A stretch of 64,000 nucleotides of DNA from Owenia fusiformis (GCA_903813345.2 CAIIXF020000010.1:17063181-17127180); one strand, 5' to 3'; counted from the first letter of the stretch, positions 31,510-46,500 are shown. Translations and numbers: made by a program. The notes: generated by a model from the letters alone, not told the origin.

Positions 31510-34380
31510 TTTATCTTGTGAAAATGAGACGCATGAAAAATAAAAATACTCCAATCTGATTGGTTGGAAATAGTTAGTCAACAAAATAATCATACGCTCA
31601 CTTATTGAGCGATTAAATAATGATCTTATCTCAAGGACACAATATCAAGCACCACGGCCACTGATGTCAACAGAACAGGATTGGTATCGATATGGCGAAC
31701 TAACTCAACATTGTGTTTCTTTTAAACCAGTTATTGAAAACATTCTGTAAAAACACGTTCCTTTATGTAATGGTCACTGATTAACAATTTAATGCGAAAA
31801 TTATTTAAATGTATTTTTTCTAACTGTTTTTGAAATACATTTTTTTGATTTTTAGGGCAATTTTTTGTTCCTTTCTACCAATTCTTGAGAATGAAATAAA
31901 GTATTTTTCCGAACTTTGTTGGAACAAAATAGCATGTACAACATGTTCTTAGACCTCTCAATAATATACGTTATTCAAATGAAAATTTGGTTGATTTAAC
32001 ACAAAGTATTCAAATTGTTTTTGTTTAATTACTGTTTAGAATAATTTATAATTAATAAAAATGCTGAATATAATTAAATATGTCAGGTCACTTTACTTAA
32101 GTTGTGTTTGTTTCTATAACCTTGGATTTTTATTTGGACCCTATTGTACTGACATAGTGTCATCAACTGACATGTGAAAATTATACATTTCTTGTGGTTT
32201 GCTCACTATATTACCACAGTTGGCTTTTGACTACCGATGGAGCGAATGATAAATGCTAAACCGAGAAATGTGTCTCGACTTACGTAAAAAATTACTGACA
32301 TTTAAGAACACTTTGACAAGGTAATTAAGTTTTTTCACTAATTTTAGTTTCTCTCTTGTGTAAATTCATGCAGATCTAATTCATGCTGTATAAACTCCAT
32401 CATGATAAACCATGACATCTCAAATCTTCTCAGCCCTGAACAGAAAGATGCTATGAGTATCAGAATGTCTGAATGTATGGACTCAAATATATAAATATGT
32501 AATATTATACTAAAATCACAATGTACTTTACTAATTTGGGATTATTGGAATATTTTTTGCTCCTACATAACATATTACATTACAGGACATCATATTTACA
32601 GGGTAGGGGAAATAGAAAACTCACTTATATTCTACTTAAAAGAGAAGATACAGGGTGGTCAAAAAATGGAAACCCTGCATTTTCCTCATATCTTTGTCAT
32701 TTTAAGAAATAACTCCCTGATATTTCACACACCTGTTAATCATCCAACCGCCTACCATATCTCATGACCATCAGATAATAGTTACAATTTTACAGCACTT
32801 TGAAAACGGTGTAAGGGTTTCCAGTTTTTTGACCACCACTTGGTTATGGACACAATGACAAATTAGGAAGTATATAACATATGACATATTTTATGTCTCT
32901 GTGTAAAGTTTCAAAACAATGCAGGTTTTCACTAGTTAAGAGATATAATTAAGAATAAAAAGAACTGTCACGTATTATAAAATATAAATCGAACGAATAG
33001 TATAACCAGTCACTGGCGCCTGGTACATAGACATCGTCCGATCTCTACCAATGCAATCCTCTGAGGCCCGGTGCGTTGTGACCTTGGATTGAATAATTGC
33101 AATGTGAACTAACTGTACTAAAGTTTTTTTATAAAAATAGTATAATAGAATCACAGAAAATGGCATTTAACGATTGTGAATACATTCATAGAAATTCAGA
33201 ACAAATGTTTAGTATAGAAACCTTTTTGAATACAATAATAAATACACGAAAAACATGAACAACATTTGAATCACTCTTAGTGTGCCATTCCATCAAAAAT
33301 CTTGTCTCCAATACTTTATTTTCAACAACTTTCTGACTTGAAATGAATACTAAAACAAGTATGTAAAACCAAGAATATCTTTGGGAAAACATTGCTTAGA
33401 TTGCTATGGGGTCGCTTGGGATCACGTGTCACCGAAATGAAATGGCAATCGTTTAACAAGTAGTTTTATAGAAAATACAATTGTTCTTTATGAGATACAG
33501 TAGTAGTTGTTGCCGTATACAAAAACAACAAGAATTCTCAATAGTTTTTGCGTGATGACTGAGTAAATATATGATGAATGACATGAGAGTGACAACTATG
33601 AGTGACAAGTGATATAAGTAAAAATAACTTGACAACTGAAAAGGACCAACATTAAGTAACAAGATAACCATTGTGCTCTATCAGGTGATGGGATCAAAAG
33701 ACCAAGTTCATAGGTTTGTCAAGAGAACCTAGTTTTTAACTCGATTGTAACTGGTCTATGCGCAACGTGTGTCCCATGCACATGTGCTAGTATTGGATCA
33801 ATAACATGCAGATCCTCCCATGAGACAAATCTTCCTTACATTCGACCCAGAGATTAGCGGTATTGATCAAATTTGGCCATTCTGAAGTCCGGTCAGTAAC
33901 CCCCAAAAATGAATATATTTTTTCACGAGAAAGTTAATGAATAAAGCCCTAAATGAATAGGTAAACAGTTGGTAAAATCAGTAAGATTTTTTATGATTTT
34001 TCCTTAGCAGATACACTCCTTGGTTGATAGACTATGAGGTCTATTTAAAATTGCGCAACGTCACCAGCATGCAAAAGTCATTATTTTTGTTAAAACTCAG
34101 AGTGGTAGTCTACACAACCTGTATTAAATGGCTGAATTTTATCTAATTAAGTTTAATAAATAATAAAAATGGTGTCCATGACATGCCCGGAGCCACCGAG
34201 GGTTCGATGGTAAAATATTCAATGAACAGAACTGAATTCCATGGAAAAACAATGCAGAGGACATTTTCGTTGGTACAATCTTAAAACTTTTTGTTGGTAC
34301 TAAAATTCTGAATGCAGATGATGGGATGTGTTCAAAATAAAAGATCAATAAAATTCACACTTTGGTTGTCAATAATATTT
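31510..34380. other. Region between the perilipin promoter and the DDX49 3' end: no gene seen
   Basis: AT-rich DNA holding the mariner-like MITE and a short block at 33590-33670 that resembles 27770-27870 (AAAGGACCAA, AACAAGATAACCATTGTG). No exon could be supported. Confidence 0.45.
32651..32843. mobile_element. Mariner-like MITE remnant
   Basis: Inverted ends CAGGGTGGTCAAAAAATGGA and CAGTTTTTTGACCACCACT with GGAAACCCT inside both. TA precedes the left end. No coding sequence remains. Confidence 0.6.
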
Positions 34381-34383
34381 CAT

Positions 34384-34389
34384 TTTATT
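34384..34389 (-). terminator. DDX49 polyadenylation signal
   Basis: AATAAA on the minus strand 32 bp after the stop codon of the last exon, so the 3' untranslated region would be very short. Confidence 0.6.
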
Positions 34390-34421
34390 CTACACAGTAT
34401 ATACACCATTTCTCCATTCAG

Positions 34422-34589
34422 TTATGCTGTTTCAATTTTTGATTTGCTCGTCTTTGATTTATGCTTTTTATGAGTGTGTTTGGTTTTTGTGTCCTTCTTA
34501 ATTTTACCATTGTGAGATTTTTGTGAAGTTGTTGGTTTTTCCTTATGCCGAGCCTGCTTTTCTTTCCTTCTATCATCTGCATCAGGATC
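34422..34589 (-). CDS. DDX49: DDX49 exon i (last exon)
   Basis: Encodes [19 protein letters not shown] and then a lysine/histidine-rich tail ending KIETA and TAA at 34422. The basic tail fits a nucleolar RNA-binding protein. Acceptor TTTTCAG. Confidence 0.9.
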   Translation of the reverse strand, partial: DPDADDRRKEKQARHKEKPTTSQKSHNGKIKKDTKTKHTHKKHKSKTSKSKIETA

Positions 34590-37500
34590 CTGAAAATCAA
34601 ATGAGAAGTGAGAAAGATTTGCATTATTAGGTGGGTGACCATTTTATCACGTGTCTAGGAGATTTTAAAGTCCCCATGTAAAGTTTGAAAATTCATTTAC
34701 TATTTGTCATGACTTTAAAAGTTATTTTAGAAATTTTTGAAAAAAAAATTTTTTGAAAAAAAAGTTTTGAGCATTTTTTGAAAAAAAAGTTGTGAGCATT
34801 TCATTTCTCAAATATTCAAATTTCCCGCCATTTTAAAATAATTTTTAATCATCAAATATTTCTCCATACATTTCAAAAATGATTATCTTTTTAACACCAA
34901 TGCAAAGATTGAACAAGGGACACACTATTTCAATAATAAAATGCCATATTTAATGAGCCTCTTCAATGTTTTAGCATATAAAAAATATTTTGCAACATTC
35001 ATGACATTAGTGATGTCATTATGACTCACTCAGGTGGCAAAATCTTTTTGAAATTTTTTCTATGTTAATCTTTTCTAAATATGCTAAACTTCAATAATAA
35101 ACCAATGTTGATTGTCTAACAATGTTAAAAGGAAGAATAAATTATGTTTTAGATATTATTGTACCTTTGGTTTCTATGAGAACTAAAATCTTGAAATGCA
35201 TTTTTCTCTGAACATGATTTTCATCCAAATTTTCATGCAGTGATGAATTCATTTCTCGCTTATTTGTGAGCCGGGTTTCTTAATTTTTCGGCAAAAACAT
35301 GCGAGGATGAATGGTATGCAGTATGAATTGTGGCTTATCAAAAGATATGTGTGATCTCTAAAAGTTAGTTTTAAATAAATTCATGATTTTTTGAACAAAA
35401 AGTCAAAGTTCAAAAACTACTTTTTGAAATTAAAAAAAAAGTTTCACATATCACACTTTAATAACATTGGGTAAGAGTTAGTTCATTGCCAATTTGCCAT
35501 GCTTGGATATTTTGTGCATCTATCACAGTAAATGTTCTTAGTGTAGTGCAAAATTGTACAATCATGATAGTGCATGTAAAACCAGCAACATTGATACCAC
35601 ACACCAAATACCACTCATTAATTGTACTTTCGTGTAGAGGTAAACAAATTGAATATAGTCTTCTATACCTTTCCCTCCAGAATCAACTTTTTCCTCTTGT
35701 TGATAGATTTCGCCTCACCAAAGTCTTTCTCATCAAGTTTCTGAAACAGTAATTTTAATGTTTTTAGTTACATTAAGGGTAGGCTTAGAGGATAGAGTTC
35801 TATAGTGAACATTTTCACATCTATCTTAATCGTTCTCCCAACATGGCTTCCTGACTTTTTTATGTTATTGCAAGTATGAATTTAGGATTTCTTGTAATAA
35901 GTGATTCAAGGGTCACGACATTTTCCACCTTGTTTCTTCATTGATCAGTTTGCAAATACATGTACTGTCTAATCATTTGCTGGCGAGTACCAGCACTCAA
36001 TTTGAATTGTCACTTTAAGCAGATTTGAATGCATCTAAAAAGATCACCTTTGTCTCAGTTTAGGCCACATATATAATATGATAGCATTTAACTTACAATT
36101 TCTGCTTCTCGTTTCGCAACATTCACTTCAGTGAGAATTTTTGTCACCTCTTCCTCTACAACAGGATAGTCAGCCATCTTTGTATCTAGAAGTAAAAATA
36201 ACAAGACACAAGGTGAGCCTATATTGCCCAATTTACCCCATTTAGGAGATCAGATACCAAAGATGTAAACATGTTAAGAATTTATTCAGCATGCCCTGAA
36301 AACTGATCAATTCTAAGTTTACTTTCTTAGAAACATCCTTGAAGATTTGAATTAGATTCCTGACTGGAAAGACAAAGGATGTGTCCGGGTATATGCCCTT
36401 TTGGTCCCTCAGTCAAATGTATGTGAAATATGGTTTTTATTACTGTCCTAGTTATATTTGATAAGTATATTTACTTTTTTACGAGTTTTGATGCATAATT
36501 AACCCCCTGCTGAGAGTTAGAATAAGTATCTTAACAAACAAAAAATTGTCATTATCATAGAAAAAACACAAATGGCAACATGTATGACATAAAAAGAAGA
36601 AATAACTTAAGACCCATGAAGAATTAAAAAGAAAATCATATTTTTGAAATATATTTAAGGATTAAAATTTTTTTTCAAATTTTTGAATTTCCCGCCAGTT
36701 TAATTTGAAGGGGGAAAATAAGATGGTTGCCATTTGATGTAAGAAATATCAGAAAAAAAGTTGCTTCACTTTTAGTTTTCACAATGAGCACAGTTTTCCG
36801 GTTTAGGTTTTTTGACTGATTCCGACTCTTCATCACCATGGTCATGTATAGAGATTATAAAATTGAAACCAAAATGTTGTGCTCAGCATGAATTTGACTG
36901 AAATATGTGTAACATCACCAACACAATTGAAGTCTCAAAACTGGATGCTCAGTAACTTTGAGTGACTATAATCCCTTGATTACCCAGATAAACACCAATT
37001 CACTTATCCAGAAATACCATTCAATGTCTATACAAAGAAAGTAACCAATGTTTTGGAAGATATGTTTCAAACTTTTTGCATAAATAATTCATTTAATATT
37101 TGCCATTGATTTTTTTTCAATTCTGACAAAGTGATATGCACTGTCTTTGATGCCAATATTCTTCATCAATGTGATACAAATTGATATTTTTGTAATTTCA
37201 GAAGAAGGATAAGATATTGACGTTTAATAATATGTGTGAGTGAGTTGGTTTTTCAGACATTACAATTTTCAATATTTTCTAAGTCGATACCCAGACTCAT
37301 TCCCAGACTCATCCTTTTGCAGGCAAGATTTTAAGACATAAAATCCAAAAAATGCAATGTCAGTAAATAATCTCAATCCAATTTCTTATCAATCTATCAA
37401 ACATTTCAGCGAGAATTTAGGACATAAAAAGCCAACTAAAATCTCAAACAGCGTGCCAAAAACTAGGCAGTCCTTCATACCAAGAAACAACCATGACAAT

Positions 37501-40500
37501 TCCAGATCAATCCATCTAAGGATGTAGACAAAAATGGGATGTCTACCAGCCACCAGCCATCACTAACAAACAAACTGATCACAATAACTAAAACAGCAAT
37601 AATGAAAACATGTTAATAAGAAATTTTCACCTTTTGCCTTCATTTATTAAAGAATGTATGTGGGTGTATTGCAGAGTGTTATAAAATGCTTTTGCCTCGA
37701 ATTATCACAAGTCAATTGCATAATTATTTTATGTTATTATCAATAAATCAAAAAATAATTATTTTGTGTATATAGCAAGTATTTCACAAGCACTTCTCCA
37801 TTTTTCAAGAAGAACTCAAATGAATTTTTCAACAGTCAGTGTTACATCAAACTAAAATTATAAAGCCACTCTGGTAGCTGGCCACCACAAAAGGTAATAA
37901 TAATTACGCAAAACTCTAAAGTGATAATTAAAAACACATATAAAAAGACACATCTGATGACGACACATTCACTTCTTCAGTTTTACATATTGAGCTCCAC
38001 CACATAACATAAACATAAATACATGAAGGATACAAGGTTATTCTAACCAAAAAAGAGGATAATTAAAAAATGGAAAACACTACAATGATCTTAATGAATG
38101 CTACAGAAACATCAACAGGGGTAAATTCAAGTAATAACACAATCGAAAGAGAATATTTAGTCTACCATCAGATAGGACTTGGTCTGCTTACAGGCCTTGG
38201 AATTCTATTTGGCTGCAGTATAAACATATTTGTAATTATTTCTGCGATTTTCGACAAAGAATGCAGACATGAAAATCCTTTCATAATCCTGCTGTCCATG
38301 AATGATGCTGTAATCTGTAGCATATTTTTCCCTCTTCAAATGTATTTTTTCATCGTGAATGACTACATGAAACCAACAAATACATTCTGCAGGATCTACT
38401 TAATTGCTTTTGAATCTTTGGACAATGCGAATACCTTAGTTTTACTCCTAATTGTTGTGAACCAGTATATATGCATCACCAAACCAAAGGCTCTTTATGA
38501 CAGACTTTTCAGACGTATGAACATTGTTTTTCTGATTATAGGCATTTACATTTTAGTAATTGTTAAAGCGATACTCATGAATACAAAATTCCTGCAAATT
38601 TTCGACAGTTTCTACATGGAGTGTCGCAACATTGGTGATATCAACCCAAGACTAATCAAAGTTATTCTTGGTGTAACTTGCATCGCAATTATTATCTTGC
38701 TTTATGTAAGCACCATACAGTATCTAAGAAATTCTTTGAAATCTAAGAAAACAAGACGAAGAGGAAACACTGCCATACACAAAAGGTATTGCCTCCTTGT
38801 ACTGACTTCAATGTTTACGGAATACACACCAGAGATAATGATAACATTTGTAATAAAATTCAACCCAGTATATTGGTATTTACATCCATGGGTAAACATT
38901 TTGGAACTAATATCTTTTGTCACACATGCATACTTTTTTGTTTATAAAGTGAAGTCGTATGTGGTTGCATATAATGCTTTCATGAAGTGTAGATCTCCAA
39001 GACAACAAAGGAGAGAGTCGAAACGACAAACTATTATAAGGAATATTCAGAGTGAATACAAAAACAGGACAAATTGTTTTATTAAGGATCTCAAAGGTGA
39101 AGAACAGGATGATATTGTTAAAGACATTCAGCCCTTGGAATTAGGGACACTTGAATTAAAGGAAGTCGGAACAAATGACATTACTGCACTAACAAATAAT
39201 GTCAACAGTGGCACTACTGAACTAACAAAGAATGTCAATAGTGGCACTACTGAACTAACAAAGAATGTCAACAGTGGCACTAATGAACTAACAAAGAATA
39301 TCAACAGTGGCACTACTGACATAACAAAGAATGCTGACAGTGGCACTAATGAACTTACACAGAAGGCCAACAGTGGCACTACTGAACTAACAAAGAATGT
39401 CAACAGTGGCACTAATGAACTAACAAAGAATATCAACAGTGGCACTAATGAACTATCAAAGAATGCCAACAGTGGCACTACTGACATTACAAAGAATGCT
39501 GACAGTGGCAATAATGAACTAACAAAGAATATCAACAGTGGCACTAATGAATTCACAAAGAATGCCAACATTGGCACTACTGACATTACAAAGAATGCTG
39601 ACAGTGGCAATAATGAACTCACAAAGAATATCAACAGTGGCACTAATGAACTATCAAAGAATGCCAACAGTGGCACTACTGACATAACAAAGAATGCTGA
39701 CAGTGGCAATAATGAAATCACAAAGAATATCAACAGTGGCACTAATGAATTCACAAAGAATGCCAACATTGGCACTACTGACATAACAAAGAATGCTGAC
39801 AGTGGCAATAATGAACTTACAAAGAATATCAACAGTGGCACTAATGAATTCACAAAGAATGCCAACATTGGCACTACTGACATAACAAAGAATGCTGACA
39901 GTGGCAATAATGAACTCACAAAGAATATCAACAGTGGCACTAATGAACTATCAAAGAATGCCAACAGTGGCACTACTGACATTACAAAGAATGCTGACAG
40001 TGGCAATAATGAACTCACAAAGAATGTCAATAGTGGCACTACTGAACTAACAAAGAATGTCAATAGTGGCACTACTGAACTAACAAAGAATGTCAACATT
40101 GGCAATAATGAACTCACAAAGAATATCAACAGTGGCACTAATGAACTATCAAAGAATGCCAACAGTAGCACTACTGACATTACAAAGAATGCTGACAGTG
40201 GCAATAATGAACTCACAAAGAATATCAACAGTGGCAATAATGAACTATCAAAGAATGCCAACAGTGGCACTACTGACATAACAAAGATTGCTGACAGTGG
40301 CAATAATGAACTCACAAAGAAACTCAACAGTGGCACTAATGAATTCACAAAGAATGCCAACAGTGGCACTACTGACATTACAAAGAATGCTGACAGTGGC
40401 AATAATGAACTCACAAAGAATGTCAATAGTGGCACTACTGAATTCACAAAGAATGCCAACATTGGCACTACTGACATAACAAAGAATGCTGACAGTGGAA

Positions 40501-43500
40501 ATAATGAACTCACAAAGAATATCAACAGTGGCACTAATGAACTATCAAAGAATGCCAACAGTGGCACTACTGACATTACAAAGAATGCTGACAGTGGCAA
40601 TAATGAACTCACAAAGAATATCAACAGTGGCAATAATGAACTATCAAAGAATGCCAACAGTGGCACTACTGACATTACAAAGAATGCTGACAGTGGCACT
40701 ACTGACATTACAAAGAATGCTGACAGTGGCAATAATGAACTCACAAAGAATGCCAACAGTGGCACTACTGACATTACAAAGAATGCTGACAGTGGCAATA
40801 ATGAACTCACAAAGAATATCAACAGTGGCACTAATGAACTATCAAAGAATGCCAACAGTGGCACTACTGACATTACAAAGAATGCTGACAGTGGCAATAA
40901 TGAACTCACAAAGAATGTCAACAGTGGCAATAATGAACTCACAAAGAATATCAACAGTGGCACTAATGAACTATCAAAGAATGCCAACAGTGGCACTACT
41001 GACATTACAAAGAATGCTGATAGTGGCAATAATGAACTCACAAAGAATGTCAACAGTGGCACTAATGAACTCACAAAGTATGCCAACAGTGGCACTACTG
41101 ACCTAACAAAGAATGCTGACAGTGGCACTACTGACCTTACAAAAAATGTTAAAGTGGCACTTATGAACTAACAAAGTATGCCAACAGTGGCACTACTGAC
41201 CTAACAAAGAATGCCAACAGTGGCACAAATGAACTATATAAGAATACTGACAGTGGCACTTATTAACTTACAAAAAACTGCAAACAGTGGCTCGACTGAC
41301 CTAACAAGGGATGCTGACAGTGGAAATACTGAACTAATAAAGAATGCCAACAGTGGCACTAATGAATAGGGGTGAGACGAGTCGAAAAAATCCTATTCGA
41401 GTCGAATCCGATTCGAGTCAGAAAATGACGATTCGAGTTTCGAATCCGTTTCGAGTCGCGCGAAGTGCGAACAACATCGCTATTGACCGTTCGTATTTTT
41501 AATGCATCAATGGTGGAAAGCCGGAAATATAAACAAACACAATTCGTCGTAAGTTTATTCTGATTTTATTACATATATTCTTTCAATATCGAGTAAAAAC
41601 ATGCATATTGACAGTATTTTTCTGAATTTTTTTATTTTTTCGAATTTTTTTCTCAACTCGAAAATGATTCGATTCATCAACTTCGACTCGATTCGACTCG
41701 ACTCGAAGCCCCAAACCCGCGAGTCCTCGACTCATCGGGTTGTCGTCTCACCCCTACTAATGAACTATCAAAGAATGCCAACATTGGCACTACTGACATA
41801 ACAAAGTATGCTGACAGTGGCACTAATGAACTTACACAGAATGCCAACTAGTGGCACTACTGACATAACAAAGAATGCTGACAGTGGCACTAATGAACTT
41901 ACACAGAAGGCCAATAGTGGCACTAATGAACTTACAAAGAATGCCAACTAGTGGCACTAATGAACTTACACAGGAGGCCAACAGTGGCACTAATGAACCA
42001 ACAGTGACACTCATTAAAGCAGGTAAGGAACATTAAGACAGATCTGCCAGGAGATTACAGTTTGCATGTTTTCATAAAATAACTTAACTTTTATTTCATG
42101 TATAGATATTGCTGACCATAAAAAAAGATGAAGCTCTTTAATTTGCATGCAACATGATAAAAAACAGAATATTAGATCATTTTGAGTGATATCATTTTTA
42201 TTGAATAGTTGATATCAAAATCAACATGAGCGGACGAAGCGAATGAGAGTTGATCTTTGATATCTACGAAATGATATCACAAAAATGATCTGAGATTGGT
42301 TTTATCTTATACTCAATGGATATGTGACAGATAAATGATATCAACCACATGTGAGGCTAATAAACAATTTCACAGACACACATATCTCTATTATATGAGA
42401 AACATCACTGGCTGTTATTGTACAGATAACACAATAATTGTGGGATAAAAAGTTGAAAAAGTATAAACACTAGAAAACTAACCCTTCAATCTTCAATTGG
42501 TGGCTAAATATATATTCTAGGTCAATTTACATCATTAACGTAATTCATTCCCCCTATGTTATTGAAAACTGACAGCATACTCACTTATATGTGTTTCAAT
42601 TGCATGAACCAGTTTGACATCAAATTGAGTGACAAGTGTTAGAGCCATTCCACCTCTGCCAGCTCTAGCAGTTCGTCCAACTCTATGCACATAATTCTTT
42701 GGCACATTGGGGACATTGTGGTTCACCACAAGATCCACTGTTGGGATATCTAGACCCCTGGAAGGAAAGATGTATTGAAATTAAAAAGTAGTAACTCCTG
42801 CAGTAGCAAATCCTGCTGAATAAAACATATTATATCACATTTGCATACTCTTTTGAACATTCATGACTTGATAATTTACAGATCCCATGCCCCAAAGACT
42901 TCATATGATCATATGAAATTTAAGGACTAGATCCAACAACTGGCAGTTGAATTTTTAGGAATTTCATCCACTAAAAGGTGGCCATTTTGAATTTAGCGGC
43001 CCATATGAACATTCCTTCTAGAGCAGTATCCTATGCCCATAAGCCATCAGTATATTACTGACAACTGGTGCATAGTTATCTAAGATTAAATTTTAAGAAA
43101 TCGTGGGCATTTTAAATTAAGCAGCCATATTATTAGAATTGGTGATAACCAATATTCAAGTCATCCAAAATAACATTTCTTCATGATAAATGGTGGCCAT
43201 TTTTAATTCAGTGGCCATTTTGAAAATGAATTCTTTATCAGAGGCCCTTATTCTCCAAGGCATCAACACATAGGATGTTCCCAAATCACCTACTGACAAA
43301 TTTGAAAAAATTAATGTGAAAATTCCAAACACTTTAGGCCATGCTGTTTTACTGAATATTTGGTAAATCGATGTATTTGGATAAGAAAATAAAATCCATG
43401 TTTTTGTTATTATTGATACTGTTATAAAGTAGAGGATTTAGAAAATGTACTATATTATCGTATGATCTGTAAAATGAAGCCTTCTGATTGGTCAGTTCTT

Positions 43501-46500
43501 GTGTTGTACCAATCTGTATTGCTACTGAGATTGCCCCCATTGATCATCTCCATCGCAAAACAGAAAATTTTGGCACGGAGGGGATATTCTCAGTAGCAAT
43601 CAAAACTTTATAGAATGATTTGAAATGCAATACAGGGTATGTTCTGCTCTCGATATTCTGTATTGGCACTCGACTTCGTCTCGTTCCAATACAGAATTTC
43701 TCGAGCAGAATATATCCTGTATTGCACTTCAAATCATTCAATAACTTATAATATTGTTTGTAAAAAGGTTGTATTGTAACAAGTACATGTATTTGCAATA
43801 TTATAAAATACATTATGTATTGGTAAATGAATATTTTGAGAATATACTAAGTGTCTATACCTAAAATAGTTTGTTCTCTTTTAATCAGTTGTATTTCTGA
43901 AATTCATCATGGCTGTGTATTTGAAATACAGTACATTTTTAATTATGTGTTTTGACATCACATATAAGAATGTAGAAAAATACTTGACCATACCTACTGG
44001 CAACATCAGTGGCTATTAGAACACGTGCTTGGTGCGACTTAAATCTTGCCAATGAAGAGAGGCGGAGTTTCTGTGCAATCTGGGAATGAATGACAACAGC
44101 AGGTATACCAACCTCTCTAAACACCATTCCTAGGATCTGAACATACCTATAAGACATGCATACAATATATATGACAAGAAATTCGAATATGACGAAGTTT
44201 TACAATTCTGGAAATTTTTCTGGGACATATTTTCGAACTGGAAATATACCAAAATAATTACTTTTGGGAAATGTAACAAGTTGTAACGTGTTTTGAATGT
44301 GAAGTTTGAAGCCCTTTAACCCCAACCCTTAGGTTTAGATCGATGCATCCTTAATCAATGACATTGTACCATCGGTAAATGCACTTCATCAGTCACAAAG
44401 TAGGAAAATCGTGGGTGTTTACCTTCATACACATCACCCTGGGGGACTTAAACTGTACTAATCTCAAGTTTTATTTATCCAAAAACAGTACACAGAAGAA
44501 TATTATGCAGCATATTAATATTTCTTATCTACTCCTACAACTACCTTTACTCAATTAACAGTTTTTTGTATTTTAAGAAAATTTCTAGAGTAAACACAGG
44601 CCTGTCAACTTGGGAACACCTAACATGAGTGACTTGGGGGGGGGGTAGGTACGAATAATTTCGAACTGAATGCGTGACATATCCGTAATTCGCGTGAAAA
44701 GTCCGAACGAAATGCGTACGTTTTTTCCCGTCGTTCGTATTTTTGCTGTGTAGACGATCTTTTTTAGAAAATTTTCTACAGAAATATTTTTGCTTGACAA
44801 TTACCAGGTAAAATGCGTATTTGCGTGACATTTTCTGTCACGCAAAAATAACTGGCGTGACTTCAAATTCTTCAGCAAATGCGTGACAAATACACGAATT
44901 GCGGGACAGTTGACAGGCCTGTAAACAGGCAGTCATGTCAAAGACCCAGCCCACACCCACATGCATTATATTATTAACGTGAGTCTTGCTCCATAAAAAA
45001 TGAGGCAGGGGAAGTCTCAAAGATATTTTTTATGTTTCAACTGTAAATGTGAGCAACAGACTTAACACTTCATGGAAATAAAATTTATCACAAGCATTAT
45101 GGGTTGATCTCATATGTAAAGATGAGAAAGAAAGAAAAGCATGGAAAGCAAAAAGTATAATATTACTAGCCTTGCCAAAGTCGTTATTTTTTTACTTAGC
45201 TGATCTTGAATTATTACCGCCTTGTACAATCCAATACATCCCCACTGTTATTATGCTGAAATATTCAACGGTTTCAAGATTTCCATAATACGTACGCTAT
45301 CAGGGGTATCGCGAAACCTTATTGATTGATAGATATCGCGTGGACTCGACATGTGACTTCAGGCTGAATGACCAATCAAAACGTTATCAGGTTGAGCTGC
45401 ATAAACAAAACAAACTTCCCATCTACGACTTGAAATTCAATGATCTAATCGGGTGTTTCTTTAGAGTTACAATATATTATGTAATTAAATGTACATTGGA
45501 AGGTAAGAGTCATTAATATAAATTAAATCATGCGACTTAATGTTGATTTAAAACTGATTTCGCGATGAAAATGCAGACCTAGTCCAATGTAGCGGGTCAT
45601 GTTGTCGTCGATCGGTGATTGAATCTCAGCCTACATGTTCAGCGATCGTTTCAACGTTTATTGTTGAAATCTTCTCACCTTTTGTGATCCGATTGATGCC
45701 CCAGCATCCACTAAACTTTCATTGATATTTATCTAATAAAATATTCGTATTTTCATGATGAATTCAGCTCAGATTCGTGCAACTGAGATTTGTTCGTGAA
45801 AAGTCCCGGTGAAAAGTGTACTTGTTTTTGACCGTGCATAATAATGAGCTAACGCTACAGGCCGTCGTTGGCTGGTCAAATTTTACCGACATCAACAAAC
45901 TGTCGGTAAAGCATGTGGCTTTCTCTTTGGTACAAGGTGGTCATAATAGAAATCAAGATAAGTAAAAGAGACCGACTTGGGCAAGGCTAAATATTACTAG
46001 TATATGAGGAAACTTAAGCCAAAAACAATGAGGAAAAGAGGAGGAAGGGGCCTTGTGATTATATAGTAGCTGAACATTCAGGGGAAAGGACAGAACAACA
46101 ATGTTCGATCTTGGTGAGTTACAGCAAAAATCGTAAAATAAAGGGTAAAGGCCGCCATTTTTCAAGATGGCTGCCATGTGCTTATTTAATATCCAAAACA
46201 GTACAGTACTTCGTTCGATGGGATAAATATGTTTAAAAGCAACATAGAAGTGACATGAGGAACACTTTTTTCATATAAACATAATGCATTGTAAAATGAA
46301 AAATTCTCTTGTACCTGAGACATTTAACTCAATAAGGAAAATACTTCTTACTTGCAAGTACTTGAGAAAATCATGATTGCACTTCTGGTTTTTTTCTCCA
46401 AGAAATTTTTCACAATGAGGACTAGGTATGCGTCTTTTACGTCAGCTGGCATGAGGACATATCTCTGGTCAAGCTGATCTACTGTTGCCACCCTGCAAAG

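Noticed and set aside
40090-41106. Second plus-frame repeat ORFs ([11 protein letters not shown] type)
   Set aside because: Out-of-frame reading of the same repeat units.
39128-41128. 666-codon minus-strand ORF as a gene
   Set aside because: It lies wholly within the 33-bp minisatellite and has no start or context of its own; the plus frame includes a full 7TM region.
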